Of a stretch of DNA of 64,000 nucleotides, positions 8,544-17,938 are shown in pieces. Position numbers and translations under genes: made by a program. Numbering within the stretch: position 1 is the first letter of the stretch; every line of letters begins with the position of its first letter. Location of the stretch: contig CBDCCU010000009.1 in NCBI GenBank assembly GCA_965214955.1, positions 1,249,975-1,313,974 of the forward strand. The letters run 5' to 3'. Below the pieces are notes generated by a model. The model had not been told where the DNA came from and ran no database searches. It worked only from the letters and a program-made list of their open reading frames with translations. This stretch comes from Aliikangiella sp965214955. Lineage in GTDB: Bacteria; Pseudomonadota; Gammaproteobacteria; Enterobacterales; Kangiellaceae.

Positions 8544-9626
8544 TTAATTTTTCTTAAGCTTGTCATATGCCTTTACAATGCGCTGAGATATTTTTTCTGC
8601 AACTAAACCGTCAGTATTGGCCAGCACAATTACGATGAGTTTGTCTTTAATTAATATTTCTGCCGCTGCACTTACCCCAGGAGCCCCACCATAAGCGCTC
8701 CAACGTGATTTATCTTTTGAAACAATTTCTGACCAAGGTCTGCTTGATTCTCTGTAATCGTTACTCATCACTGCTTTGAACTCATCGTTAAGCAAAACAT
8801 TGCTGTAAAACAAGTTTGAATAAAACAAAGCTATATCCTCGGAAGTCGAGTACATGCCGCCATCAGGGGTTACATTCTCCAAAATATCGGTTTTATCTAT
8901 CTTGCTGCCATCCTGGTTGTAACGATAACTTCTCGCTTTTCCTTCTACTGAATCTGTCAATGCATAGAGGGTATTTTTGCTCCCTATTCTTTCTAAGATG
9001 TTTTTCTCTAAAATTTGTCGAAAAGTTTTTTGTTCTATCTTTTCCAAAATAGCACCCAGTACAATGTAACCGTAATTTGAATAGTGATATTTGCTACCTG
9101 GTTCAGATAAAAGAGGCGTATTTATCAGTAAAGGAAGCTTTGCATTAATATCTAACAAAGAGCGATATGTTTTTATGTATTCGTCATTGAATATATCAGC
9201 AAATCCTGAAGTGTGTTGTAACAGGTAGCGAATTGTTATTTTTTTGGCAACCTCCTCTGGAAATCCAAGCGAAAATTTCGACAAACTATCATTTAAAGAA
9301 AGATCACCAGACTGAATTTTCTGTAAAATAAGAACCGCTGTGTAATGCTTGTTAATCGAACCTATTCTAATTTTTGTTTCAGGGGTAATCTCTATTTTTT
9401 CTGGAATATCAGCGTATCCAAAACTTCTATTGTATAAAACTTGATCCCCTTGCTTAACGACAACATTTCCAGAAAACCAATTGTTTTTAAGATATTCCGC
9501 TAATATATCGTCTGTCTTCTCAACTAGTCTTTTCTCAATGGATTCGGCATTAATTTCAAATGAAGCACTTATCAAATACATCAAAAATAAGAACTGAGAA
9601 ATAACGTTAATAATTGTATTTTTCAT
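8544..9626 (-). CDS. Secreted serine hydrolase, beta-lactamase fold
   Basis: A 360-aa class C beta-lactamase-like serine hydrolase (PF00144). An N-terminal signal peptide is present. The catalytic SxxK is SINK in RIGSINKHYT, the YxN motif is YSN in YHYSNYGYIVLG, and the third motif is represented by YGG near the C-terminus. Such proteins are usually peptidases or esterases acting on periplasmic peptides rather than drug-resistance enzymes. It lies 15 bp behind the membrane XRE regulator gene on the same strand, so the two probably form an operon, with the regulator likely controlling it. Confidence 0.85.
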   Translation of the reverse strand: MKNTIINVISQFLFLMYLISASFEINAESIEKRLVEKTDDILAEYLKNNWFSGNVVVKQGDQVLYNRSFGYADIPEKIEITPETKIRIGSINKHYTAVLILQKIQSGDLSLNDSLSKFSLGFPEEVAKKITIRYLLQHTSGFADIFNDEYIKTYRSLLDINAKLPLLINTPLLSEPGSKYHYSNYGYIVLGAILEKIEQKTFRQILEKNILERIGSKNTLYALTDSVEGKARSYRYNQDGSKIDKTDILENVTPDGGMYSTSEDIALFYSNLFYSNVLLNDEFKAVMSNDYRESSRPWSEIVSKDKSRWSAYGGAPGVSAAAEILIKDKLIVIVLANTDGLVAEKISQRIVKAYDKLKKN

Positions 9627-9641
9627 AATTTTCCCCTGTAC

Positions 9642-10352
9642 CTATTTCGTTTGCCAGCGCCTTGATATTAAGAAACATCCCGCACCAGCAACCAAAAACA
9701 TAAATGACGGAACCAAAAACCAGCGATTCCAGTAATCGCGAACAGATTCTTGTTTACCAATCAATTTAAAAAAACGTCTTCCTTCGGTAGTGTTGACAAC
9801 ATAACCTTCTCCTTTGTAGAGATCGGACAATATGTCCTTCTGCTCCAATCGACTTAACAGTTCATTTCTTTTAGCAAGCAGTTGAGGGGCATCTTTAAGT
9901 TCCTGAATTTCTTGATATACCAAGTTGAATGAATTGAGTTCTTCGTTGGACTTTAAAACACCTTCCGAGCGATAGTTAAATTGAGATGGAGAGCGATCTG
10001 GCAGTATGGCAAAAGCGAATAAGCCTGCACTGATGGTTAATAAAACAATACCTAATATTGATAGTTTTTTTGCTGAGTCTAATTTTCCTTTGTTCTTTTT
10101 TGAAATAATGTGTTGGATAGAACTCAGCTCAATTAACTTTTGAATTTCCTGCTCGGATAAGTTACTAATTAAGTCTTCTAGCTCTATCTTATATACCTTA
10201 ACTAGCTTATTAAACACTTCATTAGAGGGTATTGATTTGCCCGATTCGATCTTTGATAAATAAGACTGTTCGATGCCCATTTCACTAGCAACATCAGGTT
10301 GCGTTCTTTTATAACTCTCCCGACAGCCCTTTAGATAATCTCCAAGATTCAT
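9642..10352 (-). CDS. Membrane-anchored XRE-family regulator
   Basis: A 236-aa protein with a Cro/CI-type helix-turn-helix at residues ~4-60 (TQPDVASEMGIEQSYLSKIESGKSIPS), then a linker and two transmembrane segments at about 95-115 and 210-230. The loop between them (~95 aa) is probably periplasmic and could sense an envelope signal. The downstream serine hydrolase gene is the likely co-transcribed target. DNA-binding proteins with two membrane spans are less common than soluble XRE regulators. Confidence 0.8.
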   Translation of the reverse strand: MNLGDYLKGCRESYKRTQPDVASEMGIEQSYLSKIESGKSIPSNEVFNKLVKVYKIELEDLISNLSEQEIQKLIELSSIQHIISKKNKGKLDSAKKLSILGIVLLTISAGLFAFAILPDRSPSQFNYRSEGVLKSNEELNSFNLVYQEIQELKDAPQLLAKRNELLSRLEQKDILSDLYKGEGYVVNTTEGRRFFKLIGKQESVRDYWNRWFLVPSFMFLVAGAGCFLISRRWQTK

Positions 10353-10541
10353 TTTTCTAATTTCCTAATCTCTTAAAAATATTGCCATATTCTTCGCTTT
10401 ACCATTAAGGAATGCAAGATGAATCTGCATGGAATAATGCATGAATATGAATGAATAAGTTTTCCAAATATGAGTTGGATTAATGTCCGTGAATATAGTT
10501 TTATTAGTGAGTTAATGATTCAAGCAGTAAGCTTAGAGTCA

Positions 10542-11624
10542 TTATATTTTACTCAAATGTTTTTCTCGGTATTCAGACGGTGATAGCCCAGTAATAGCTT
10601 TGAACTCTTTATTAAAGCTGGACTTGGTTTGAAATCCAGAGTCAAACATAACCGCCATAATTGGCCGTTTTGGCTGTTCTACTAGCAATTTTTCGACAAA
10701 GTTCACTCTCAAACGGTTCATACGTTTAGCGTAACTCTCGCCATATTGATGATTAATGGCGTTGGAGAAAAGTCGAGCTGTAACACCGAGTCTATTAGCT
10801 ATTGTTTTTAACGAAACCACTTCCTTCGTATAGATGGAAGGTTCTTCAACTAACTGTTCAAAGTCGTGAATAATATCTTGGTAAATCGTAATTTTTTCTG
10901 GTTCAACGGCTTTTGTATTGGAGTAACTCAATGAGATGTAAAGCCAGTCGAACAGAGGTGACTTTTGCAGTGCTAGGAAGGTCGTATAACTTATGATGAG
11001 GAGTTTAAATATTATGGTCAGTAGCAGGGCGATTGACTGTAAAGATATTTTACCCGCACCTATTTCTAAAACGATTAGCACATCGCCAATTAAAACCAAC
11101 CAAGAATACGCGGTAAATACCAAAAGCCAAAGGTAAATGGTTTTGTCAAATTCTTGAGTTGTATTTACTGCATTTTCTGATACTACTTGCAATGCTGATT
11201 TTCTTTTCCAACTCAAATGCGATATCAGCAGGGCATATCCAAGTATCGACATCAGGATAGCAAAATCGGCATAAGGTTTTCCTTGTTCGCTCAGCATTAA
11301 CATCAAAACCAGAATAGCAGGAATAAGATGCAGTAAGTGAGAGGGCATCAACGTACTATTGATTTGAAACGCGGATTGAAACATCAGGTAGGCTATAGGA
11401 CCAAACAAGACAGGCATTGCAGGTTGCAATGCTGCAGAGAATGCATTTGAGCCATAAGTTAAGTTGAAGCCCAATAATAACGCATGTAATCCCAGTACTA
11501 AAAAACACGCAGCAAGTAATCGTATTGCTACTTGACGAGTCGTTTTTTGAAAAAACAAATGCAGTGCCATCAGCAAGCACAATACTGCGATTACTGTATT
11601 CAAATTTACAAGTAACAAACTCAT
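10542..11624 (-). CDS. AraC-family regulator with membrane sensor domain
   Basis: A 360-aa protein. The first ~230 residues hold about seven hydrophobic segments. The last ~100 residues form the AraC/XylS double helix-turn-helix (IANRLGVTARLFSNAINHQYG and IMAVMFDSGFQTKSSFNKEFKAITGLSPSEYR). Membrane-embedded AraC regulators of this type often lie beside the gene they control. Here the divergent neighbour 169 bp away is a secreted serine hydrolase, a plausible target. Confidence 0.85.
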   Translation of the reverse strand: MSLLLVNLNTVIAVLCLLMALHLFFQKTTRQVAIRLLAACFLVLGLHALLLGFNLTYGSNAFSAALQPAMPVLFGPIAYLMFQSAFQINSTLMPSHLLHLIPAILVLMLMLSEQGKPYADFAILMSILGYALLISHLSWKRKSALQVVSENAVNTTQEFDKTIYLWLLVFTAYSWLVLIGDVLIVLEIGAGKISLQSIALLLTIIFKLLIISYTTFLALQKSPLFDWLYISLSYSNTKAVEPEKITIYQDIIHDFEQLVEEPSIYTKEVVSLKTIANRLGVTARLFSNAINHQYGESYAKRMNRLRVNFVEKLLVEQPKRPIMAVMFDSGFQTKSSFNKEFKAITGLSPSEYREKHLSKI

Positions 11625-11792
11625 TTTAGTTCGGCCTCTCAGATTAACTCTTTACACTTGTGGTGACCCCAAGGATTTTCCACTCCAGGTATTTGTTGTG
11701 CAACAAAAAACTTCAAAATTTTGAGGCCTAAAACGTGTTTTAGGTCGATTTGGAAGCATAGGATTTCTAACATTAGGCAAAAGGAGTAAAGC

Positions 11793-12890
11793 ATGAATCT
11801 AACTAAATTCGCATTAATATTAATCTTTGGGACTTTATTGCCTGAGTTGACTAGAGCAGAAGAAACCAGTTTAAAACTGCATCAGCATTTGCATCAAATC
11901 TTCGTAGACAATGGCTTCATTGGCACAGCTTTGGTGACTCAAAACGGCACTTCCTTGTTTCATCAGGCTTACGGAATGGCAGTTATGGAGTGGCAAGTCC
12001 CAAATTCGGTAAACACTAAATTTCGTATCGCATCTTTGTCAAAAACCTTTACGGAAGTTGTGATTATGAAGCTGGCAGAAGAAGGCCGGTTGGATATTGA
12101 TGAATCGCTTAAACGCTATTTACCCAATCTTCCTGCTAGTTTTGGAAGTGAAGTGACCTTGCGTCATTTACTGACACATCGAAGTGGAATTCCAAGATAT
12201 TTTAAAATACCAGGCTGGGCTAGTGGAAAATCCGTTTTGCTTTTCAATAAAAAGGAGTTTTTGTCGATGATAGCGGATATGCCAGTTGAGTTTAAAGCTG
12301 GTTTGAAACGACAGTACTCTAGCGCAAATTACTATCTATTAGGGGCAGTGATAGAAAAAGTTACAGGCCAAGTATTTAGGCAAGTTCTGCAAGAAAAAAT
12401 CTTAAAACCGCTGGGTATGGACAACACTGATGTATACCAGCCAGGTCAGTTAGTGGCTGGTCTTGCAAGCCCCTACAAACGTTTAGGGGGTAAGTACTCC
12501 TTCTGTCCCAATGTTGAAGGTGAATTCTGCTTAGGAGGGAATATCAACCTATCACTCTTTATGGCCAGTAGCTCGATGCACTCAACCACAATGGATCTTG
12601 CAATTTGGGCACAGGCACTCGACGGTAATGAATTACTAAGTCAAAGTAGTAAAGCATTTTTGTTTAACCCCAATACTCAAGCAAGTTGGAATGTGCAAAC
12701 AATGGCATTAGCAAACAACCAAAGTTATAAGCTTATGGTGGCCGACGGTGGACTGGAGGGCAATAGCTCGATGGTAATCAAATTACCCGAAGAACAAATC
12801 ACCATTGTAATGTTGAATAACACCGGAATTGAATATCGGCATAAGGCAGAGATTGGTCTCGAAATACTTCATGTGTTACTGGAACAGTAA
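11793..12890 (+). CDS. Secreted serine hydrolase, beta-lactamase fold
   Basis: A 365-aa class C beta-lactamase-like protein with a signal peptide ending near ELTRAEE. The SxxK motif is SLSK in IASLSKTFTE. The usual YSN is replaced by YSS in QYSSANYYLLG, and a C-terminal DGG stands where KTG/HGG is common. AAGGAG at 11781-11786 is a strong ribosome site. It is divergent from the AraC-type membrane regulator, suggesting regulated expression. It is a different subtype from the hydrolase at 8.5-9.6 kb. Confidence 0.85.
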   Translation: MNLTKFALILIFGTLLPELTRAEETSLKLHQHLHQIFVDNGFIGTALVTQNGTSLFHQAYGMAVMEWQVPNSVNTKFRIASLSKTFTEVVIMKLAEEGRLDIDESLKRYLPNLPASFGSEVTLRHLLTHRSGIPRYFKIPGWASGKSVLLFNKKEFLSMIADMPVEFKAGLKRQYSSANYYLLGAVIEKVTGQVFRQVLQEKILKPLGMDNTDVYQPGQLVAGLASPYKRLGGKYSFCPNVEGEFCLGGNINLSLFMASSSMHSTTMDLAIWAQALDGNELLSQSSKAFLFNPNTQASWNVQTMALANNQSYKLMVADGGLEGNSSMVIKLPEEQITIVMLNNTGIEYRHKAEIGLEILHVLLEQ

Positions 12891-12941
12891 GCAATGGTGC
12901 AGGTAGTTCGGACTTTTAGCGAGTAAACTTTATTGATGACC

Positions 12942-13117
12942 AAAATAAATGTCATTACTGTTAAACCTAACGTTCAATCATTTATGTTTGGAGGTTAACT
13001 TACTTGTGTCCAGAAGCGTGTTACGTTGACCACTACAGAAGTAAGAAAATACCTAATCAACTTGAGATGTGAAAGATGCGAGGTGAAAAGCTAAGATCCG
13101 TATTTAAGCTAGACGAA
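12942..13117 (+). repeat. 176-bp direct repeat, left copy
   Basis: Matches 14450-14625 over its full length with about six differences, all transitions. The copy contains the first ~22 codons of the frame that is open in the right copy, but GAGATGTGA gives an early stop here. The two copies flank the transposase element at 13130-14439. The remaining gene-free DNA of 12891-13331 shows nothing else. Confidence 0.85.
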
Positions 13118-13129
13118 CAACAAAAGCAG

Positions 13130-14439
13130 ACAGTCACCGAAATCCCAATAAATAACACTGGCGCTAATGTTTAAATTTGCTCATTAATTTAAGAGTTACA
13201 AGGGTTAAATTGTTGTTTCTGAGTGAGTAGTTACGATACTGTGGTCAATTTCTTGAATTTCAGGAATACCAACCCCTTGGAGTTTACCAAGTCAGTATTT
13301 TTTAAAACTTAGTTTTGATTTTTTTGATTATTTAAGGACTAGCATACAATAACTTAGCTGATTTAACCCCCTTAACCCACTGCTTTTTAAGTTTGCTCGC
13401 CAATGCCTGCATAGCCTCAATCGAGCCAACGGCGCGATAATAGTTTTGCCGATAAGCTTTCACCTGACTCAACCATTCATCTTGATTAAGATTAAGCCGT
13501 TGGAATATTGGGGTAAGGTTGGTCGGAATACTGGCTTTGTTATCATGAACAATGGTTTTACCCGTCCATTCCACTAATTCAATATAATTTTTGAGCTTAA
13601 TGGATAACACTTTTTCTTTAATCCCGCCACTTATCGATTCTACGGCTTGGTTTAATTGCGTTTGTGATAATTGCTTTATTCGAGTTTGAATACTGGTATG
13701 GTCAGAGTCTTCAAGTGTTTGATTAAGTCCTGCTCTAATCGGGTTTAAATCGACATAAGCCATACAAGTTAAAGCCGCAGATTCATCCAGCAAGGCTTGA
13801 GAGTGAAACCTAGACTCCCAAAAGTGACCTTTCACGCCATCTTCTAAGTTACTACGTTTAGCTAATGGCTCATTAATACAACTCATTAACCTTGAAATAG
13901 AGCCCAGCTTTTGTCTGCACGCCTCAAGCTTGTCTTTATCACTTAAAATGGATAACCGTTTGGTTTGGGTTAAAGATTCAATATTACTCCTGCTCTTTCT
14001 AATTGGATATAACTTCAGCCAACGCTCAACCACTTGATTATCAGACCATTGCCATGGAGCTTTGGGATTAAAATAAACCACCAGATGATAATGATTATGC
14101 ATCACCGCATAACTATAGACTTCAATGGCAAATAACTCAGCTAAAAAGAGTATTCGTTTTTCAATCCATGCTCTTCTATGCTCATAGGAAATGCCTGTAT
14201 CTTCATCGACACCACACAAAAAAGCCCGCCTGACACAACGAGAAGATAAATGATAAAAGCCTGGGGTTTCGTTATCAATTAATTCAGAGCGTCTAATTGC
14301 CATGGTTTGTCCTTAAACCAAATGTAGAGACTCACTATCTTGCAAATAAAACCACTTAAATTCAATAAGCGAAAGCAGAAAAACAGGTGAGAGATTGGCT
14401 ATTGTTGGTGTGGGTGATTGTGGGTATAGTGACTGTCTA
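13130..14439. mobile_element. REP-associated transposase element with short inverted ends
   Basis: The ends AGACAGTCAC (13130-13139) and GTGACTGTCT (14430-14439) are inverted copies enclosing the transposase gene at 13332-14303. A fragment of the same element (start of the gene plus the right-end motif GATTGTGGGTATAGT) recurs at 46405-46632, which supports these limits. About 1.3 kb in all. Confidence 0.65.
13332..14303 (-). CDS. Y1/HUH-type REP-associated transposase
   Basis: A 323-aa member of the IS200/RAYT-like single-strand nuclease superfamily. The HUH motif is HYH in MHNHYHLVVYF, and the candidate catalytic Tyr lies in TCMAYVDLNPIRAGL. The GHFWESRFHSQALLDES segment is also diagnostic. 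Proteins of this longer type act on hairpin ends of their own elements. An 85-bp fragment of the gene start is found at 46405-46489, so the family has been active in this genome. Confidence 0.85.
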   Translation of the reverse strand: MAIRRSELIDNETPGFYHLSSRCVRRAFLCGVDEDTGISYEHRRAWIEKRILFLAELFAIEVYSYAVMHNHYHLVVYFNPKAPWQWSDNQVVERWLKLYPIRKSRSNIESLTQTKRLSILSDKDKLEACRQKLGSISRLMSCINEPLAKRSNLEDGVKGHFWESRFHSQALLDESAALTCMAYVDLNPIRAGLNQTLEDSDHTSIQTRIKQLSQTQLNQAVESISGGIKEKVLSIKLKNYIELVEWTGKTIVHDNKASIPTNLTPIFQRLNLNQDEWLSQVKAYRQNYYRAVGSIEAMQALASKLKKQWVKGVKSAKLLYASP

Positions 14440-14449
14440 GGATCTGTTT

Positions 14450-14625
14450 AAAATAAATGTCATTATTGTTAAGCCTAACGTTCAATCATTCATGTTTGGA
14501 GGTTAACTTACTTGTGTCCAGAAGCGTGTTACGTTGACCACTACAGAAGTAAGAAAATACCTAATCAACTTGAGATGCGAAAGACGCGAGGTGAAAAGCT
14601 AAGATCCGCATTTAAGCTAGACGAA
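14450..14625 (+). repeat. 176-bp direct repeat, right copy
   Basis: Second copy of 12942-13117. Here the internal stop is absent, so the frame continues into the ORF at 14512. It begins 11 bp after the right end of the transposase element. Confidence 0.85.
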
Positions 14626-14817
14626 AACTCAGCGCTATTTAATAGAGATTTAAGAAATGCTTGGGAGCACTTTGATGAACAGCTAGATATTAAACATGAG
14701 TGCCTAGCCTTGTTAAACCAGAAATACTTTTATAAACCTATTTGGTTAGAAGTAGTAAGAGTATTTGAATTAGCAAACCAGTTCTATAAGAATGGTGTTA
14801 GGTTATCCACAAGTTAA
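14512..14817 (+). pseudogene. Partial gene of unknown function
   Basis: An open frame of 101 codons beginning at TTG. It also stays open upstream to a stop near 14474 with no good start codon, so it looks like the 3' part of a longer gene. FNRDLRNAWEHFDEQLD resembles a segment seen in small helical hypothetical proteins, but I cannot name a family. Its first part lies in the 176-bp repeat and is interrupted by a stop in the left copy. A small hairpin (TTCTCT-TAAC-AGAGAA) follows the stop. It may be a relic left by duplication around the transposase. Confidence 0.4.
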
Positions 14818-14875
14818 TTCTCTTAACAGAGAAAGGGAGGGATGCCCCCAAAAAGCAGGATAAGGAGAGCCAACG

Positions 14876-14929
14876 AATCGCATGTTTATTGTTTGATAAA
14901 AGCTCCAAAAGAAAAGCTTATTAATTCAG
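14876..14929 (+). repeat. 55-bp dispersed repeat, copy B
   Basis: Near-identical to 299-353, same orientation. It lies in the 248-bp gene-free stretch between the partial gene and the LysR gene. Confidence 0.6.
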
Positions 14930-15065
14930 CTTGACTAGATCAGAAAGGATAAATAGGGTTACTCCGACTAAATCAAAACTAGAAATCATTTTAAGTATCA
15001 TCTTCCAACGCTAATAGAAATGTTCAGCGTTTTGGACAGAGTACGGGCAATAAAACATAAAACAC

Positions 15066-15983
15066 CTACCCCCAAAGCGCTTTCTTCCCCATAAAAAAAT
15101 CAATAAACGCTCTAACTTTGGCTTGTTGATATTTAACCTGATGATAATAAAGAAAAACTTCTGCTCGTTGCCACCAGTGATCTTGCATAACAGGGGTAAT
15201 TTTGTTTTCTTTAACGAGTTGTTTTACGTGTTTATCGTCTGATGGTTGATTGGCTAAACCAACTCCATTGGCAACGAGATCGGCGATTCCGCCTACGGCT
15301 TTTATATTTGATTCCATTAAAACGTATTCTAAAGATTGATTATCACTATTGGGCTGGTGGTTGATGATAAGAATATTCGATGGGCTATTGTGTAAATAAC
15401 CAATAAGATTATGGCTTTTAAGATCTTCTATCGTTTTTGGTGTGCCGTGTTTTTTTAGGTAATCTGGTGAAGCATAAATACCGTATGCACCTCGCCAAAA
15501 TAGTCGGGAAATTAAACTTGAGCGCTGCTCTCCTAAATATGCACCGACTCCCCAATAAATATCGTAGGTGTTTGAATCAATATCAATAGCCCCTTCGTCA
15601 ATATCAAGCTCTAGAGTTAAATTAGGGTATTGTTTGGTGAATTCTAACAGCCAAGGGTAAACGGTATATTGGTAGACATCTGCTGACTGAGCAACCACCC
15701 TAAGATTGCCTTCAACAGTTTTACTGCGTGAGTCTACCCATTCGTCTAAGCGTTGTAATTCGCCAAGCACTGAGTTTGTGTGATTTAGGAATGCTTGCCC
15801 AAATTCGGTGAGGGTTACTTGCCTTGTAGTGCGCTGAAATAATGGCTGTTTTAATTGGTTTTCTAAGTTTGAGATCTGTTTGCTTACCGCCATAGGCGTT
15901 AGCTTTAAATGGCTTGCCGCTTTGGTGAAGTTTTTAAACTCGGCTACGGTTTTAAATATGGTTAATGATTCTGTTTTGAGCAC
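15066..15983 (-). CDS. LysR-family transcriptional regulator
   Basis: A 305-aa LysR-type regulator. An N-terminal winged helix (FKTVAEFKNFTKAASHLKLT, then AVSKQISNLENQL) is followed by a two-lobed effector-binding domain. It is divergent from the CPBP-protease gene 135 bp away, the usual LysR arrangement, so that gene may be its target. The sequence DEGAIDIDSNTYDIYWGVG belongs to the CrgA/LrhA-like group; the ligand is unknown. Confidence 0.9.
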   Translation of the reverse strand: MLKTESLTIFKTVAEFKNFTKAASHLKLTPMAVSKQISNLENQLKQPLFQRTTRQVTLTEFGQAFLNHTNSVLGELQRLDEWVDSRSKTVEGNLRVVAQSADVYQYTVYPWLLEFTKQYPNLTLELDIDEGAIDIDSNTYDIYWGVGAYLGEQRSSLISRLFWRGAYGIYASPDYLKKHGTPKTIEDLKSHNLIGYLHNSPSNILIINHQPNSDNQSLEYVLMESNIKAVGGIADLVANGVGLANQPSDDKHVKQLVKENKITPVMQDHWWQRAEVFLYYHQVKYQQAKVRAFIDFFMGKKALWG

Positions 15984-16118
15984 TTAGAACAACCCTTATT
16001 GTAAAATATAAGTTTATAATAGCTTTAAATATACGCTATATATCGTGAAATTAGAATGGGTTAATCTAGTGGTGGTTGATTAAAGATCGACTAATTCTAA
16101 TATTTTAAGGAAATTAAA

Positions 16119-16850
16119 ATGCCGTATATCGAATACCTTATTTGGGCTTACTTTGTAATATTCCCTATCTATGTTGCGCTGACTTATAAAAAAGATCGGC
16201 AAAAAGCTGAGCAAAATCCCGCCTATAAAATTGTTATTTATCGGTGGACTATGGCTTTTTTGTGGTTGGCGACTCTGCTTGTTTTATTAACGGGAAAAGT
16301 TGATTTATCTGGAGTAAATAGTGTGCTTTGGTATGGCGGAACAAGTATAGGGTTTTGCGTTGTTTTAGGGTTAATACTGTTTGTAACATTATTAATGATA
16401 GGTGGAATATTTAAAGTAAAAAGTGATCCTCAAAATGATGAGTTGCTGTTAACCAAACTAGCACCTTTTCGTTGGGTGATGCCTGAACGTAAAATTGAGC
16501 TGCGTTATTTTATTTTTGGTGTTTCAACCTCCGCTGGGATCTGTGAAGAAATTATTTTTCGAGGGTTTCTACTTGGAAGCTTGTTAGAGCTTTTGGGAAT
16601 GCCTGTTGCGATACTTTTATCAAGCCTTGCGTTTGGGCTGCCTCATATTTATCAAGGAGCAAGTGGAGTTATAAAAACTTTTTTGCTTGGCGTTTTATTT
16701 GCCTGTGTTTATTGGGTAAGTGAGTCGTTACTGCTTGCAATAGTGCTGCATATTATTATCGACTTTTATAGCGGTACGCTTGGGTATATTGTGTTATCCA
16801 GAAATAATGATATCAATAAAGATCCTAGCGTTGCCGCTATATCATCCTAG
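16119..16850 (+). CDS. CPBP-family intramembrane metalloprotease
   Basis: A 243-aa polytopic membrane protein with the CPBP/Abi (PF02517) motifs. Motif 1 is CEEIIFRGFLLGSLL (EExxxR), motif 2 is SSLAFGLPHIYQG (FxxxH), and motif 3 is VLHIIIDF. About seven or eight hydrophobic segments. CPBP members process prenylated or peptide substrates or protect against bacteriocins; the substrate here is unknown. AAGGAAATTAAA precedes the ATG. Divergent from the LysR gene. Confidence 0.9.
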   Translation: MPYIEYLIWAYFVIFPIYVALTYKKDRQKAEQNPAYKIVIYRWTMAFLWLATLLVLLTGKVDLSGVNSVLWYGGTSIGFCVVLGLILFVTLLMIGGIFKVKSDPQNDELLLTKLAPFRWVMPERKIELRYFIFGVSTSAGICEEIIFRGFLLGSLLELLGMPVAILLSSLAFGLPHIYQGASGVIKTFLLGVLFACVYWVSESLLLAIVLHIIIDFYSGTLGYIVLSRNNDINKDPSVAAISS

Positions 16851-16912
16851 GGGATGTTTGAAAGATCAACAGACCCTAGTGCTGTTGTGTTTTTTCTTTA
16901 GTAAGTACGGTT

Positions 16913-17650
16913 TTAAGCAAGTAAAACGCGATCAACAAACTTGGTTAACAGACTATTGGAATCGGGTGTTTCTTGTGCAGACAAAAGCACTTTTTCAAGT
17001 TGATTTTTACCACTGGTATATTTAGCTTGATAAATAGTTAACCGTTCAATTAAACATTTTTTATCAACTTCTGGATGAAATTGAAACGCCCAAAAAGGAC
17101 TATTTTTTAACTTAAAAGCATGAACGCAAGTGTCGGTGTAAGCCAATGTTTCAGTGTTTGGTGGTGCTGTTAAGGCTTTTTGTTTGTGAACAGATACGGC
17201 ATAAAAAGGGTTTGGGGTATCATAAAAAAGTGGATCTTTCTGAGCTTTTTCGGTTAATGAAATCGGTAAGGTGCCCAGTTCAAACTGATCTTTTGAATCA
17301 AAAATTTCGCCCTTTAGGGCAAGTACGGCTAGTTGAAAGCCAAAGCAAGAGGCAAATACAGGAACCGAGTGTTCAGCACAAAAAGAGAGCACTTTTTTTG
17401 CGCTTTCTACAAAAGGGTATTTTTGAGGATATAGTACATTCGCATCACTTGCACCGCCCACCCAAAGTGCATCAAACCCCGCTAAGATAGAAGCATCAAA
17501 ATTTGGCGTATTAATGATATTAAATGGTGTAATTTGTGACTTTTTAAGCCCTGAATATTTTGCAAAACCAGAATGCTCCTCTATAGCTACGGATTCACTT
17601 TGTCTAATTTGCATCAATAAAATACGCAAGCTGTCTCGACTTTTAACCAT
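16913..17650 (-). CDS. Class-I glutamine amidotransferase-like protein
   Basis: A 245-aa protein with the class I amidotransferase fold. The nucleophile Cys is in PVFASCFGFQLAVLAL and the His-Glu pair is in FQFHPEVDKK. Free-standing members hydrolyse gamma-glutamyl compounds or act like GMP-synthase glutaminase subunits. I place the start at the internal Met (MVKSRDSLRILLMQIRQ) because the open frame upstream of it does not resemble the family. Convergent with the protease gene; no obvious operon. Confidence 0.8.
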   Translation of the reverse strand: MVKSRDSLRILLMQIRQSESVAIEEHSGFAKYSGLKKSQITPFNIINTPNFDASILAGFDALWVGGASDANVLYPQKYPFVESAKKVLSFCAEHSVPVFASCFGFQLAVLALKGEIFDSKDQFELGTLPISLTEKAQKDPLFYDTPNPFYAVSVHKQKALTAPPNTETLAYTDTCVHAFKLKNSPFWAFQFHPEVDKKCLIERLTIYQAKYTSGKNQLEKVLLSAQETPDSNSLLTKFVDRVLLA

Positions 17651-17790
17651 TAATGCTCTCAGTTGATGGTGAAAAATATGGAATATACACACATAAGGTG
17701 AATTGAAATAGTATTTTATAGTGAAATTTTAAATCGAAGGTAAAGTTAGAGGGATATTTTCTGATATGCATTTTCTCTTTCATGGTGTTT

Positions 17791-17823
17791 GTTGGCTAAG
17801 CACCCGAAGAGCAAGGCAGTAAG
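17791..17823. repeat. Relic of the MITE-like element
   Basis: GGCTAAGCACCCGAAGAGCA and the following bases (AGGCAGTAAG) resemble an internal part of the ~190-bp elements at 33215 and 39973. Only this short part is present, in the upstream region of the alpha-2-macroglobulin gene. Confidence 0.4.
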
Positions 17824-17938
17824 TGAGATATCATAATTGGTCATAATTAGAACATTAATAAGACTGCTTTCTAATATAGTCTGGTCAGTATATATTGTTA
17901 CTAATCGGTTAGATTTTAATATTAATTCAGGGTTTACA

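Noticed and set aside
11793..12890. Beta-lactam resistance gene
   Set aside because: The fold is beta-lactamase-like but the second and third motifs differ (YSS, DGG), as in peptidase or esterase relatives.
13332..14303. Catalytically dead transposase
   Set aside because: Both the HUH motif and the candidate Tyr are present, so inactivity cannot be claimed.
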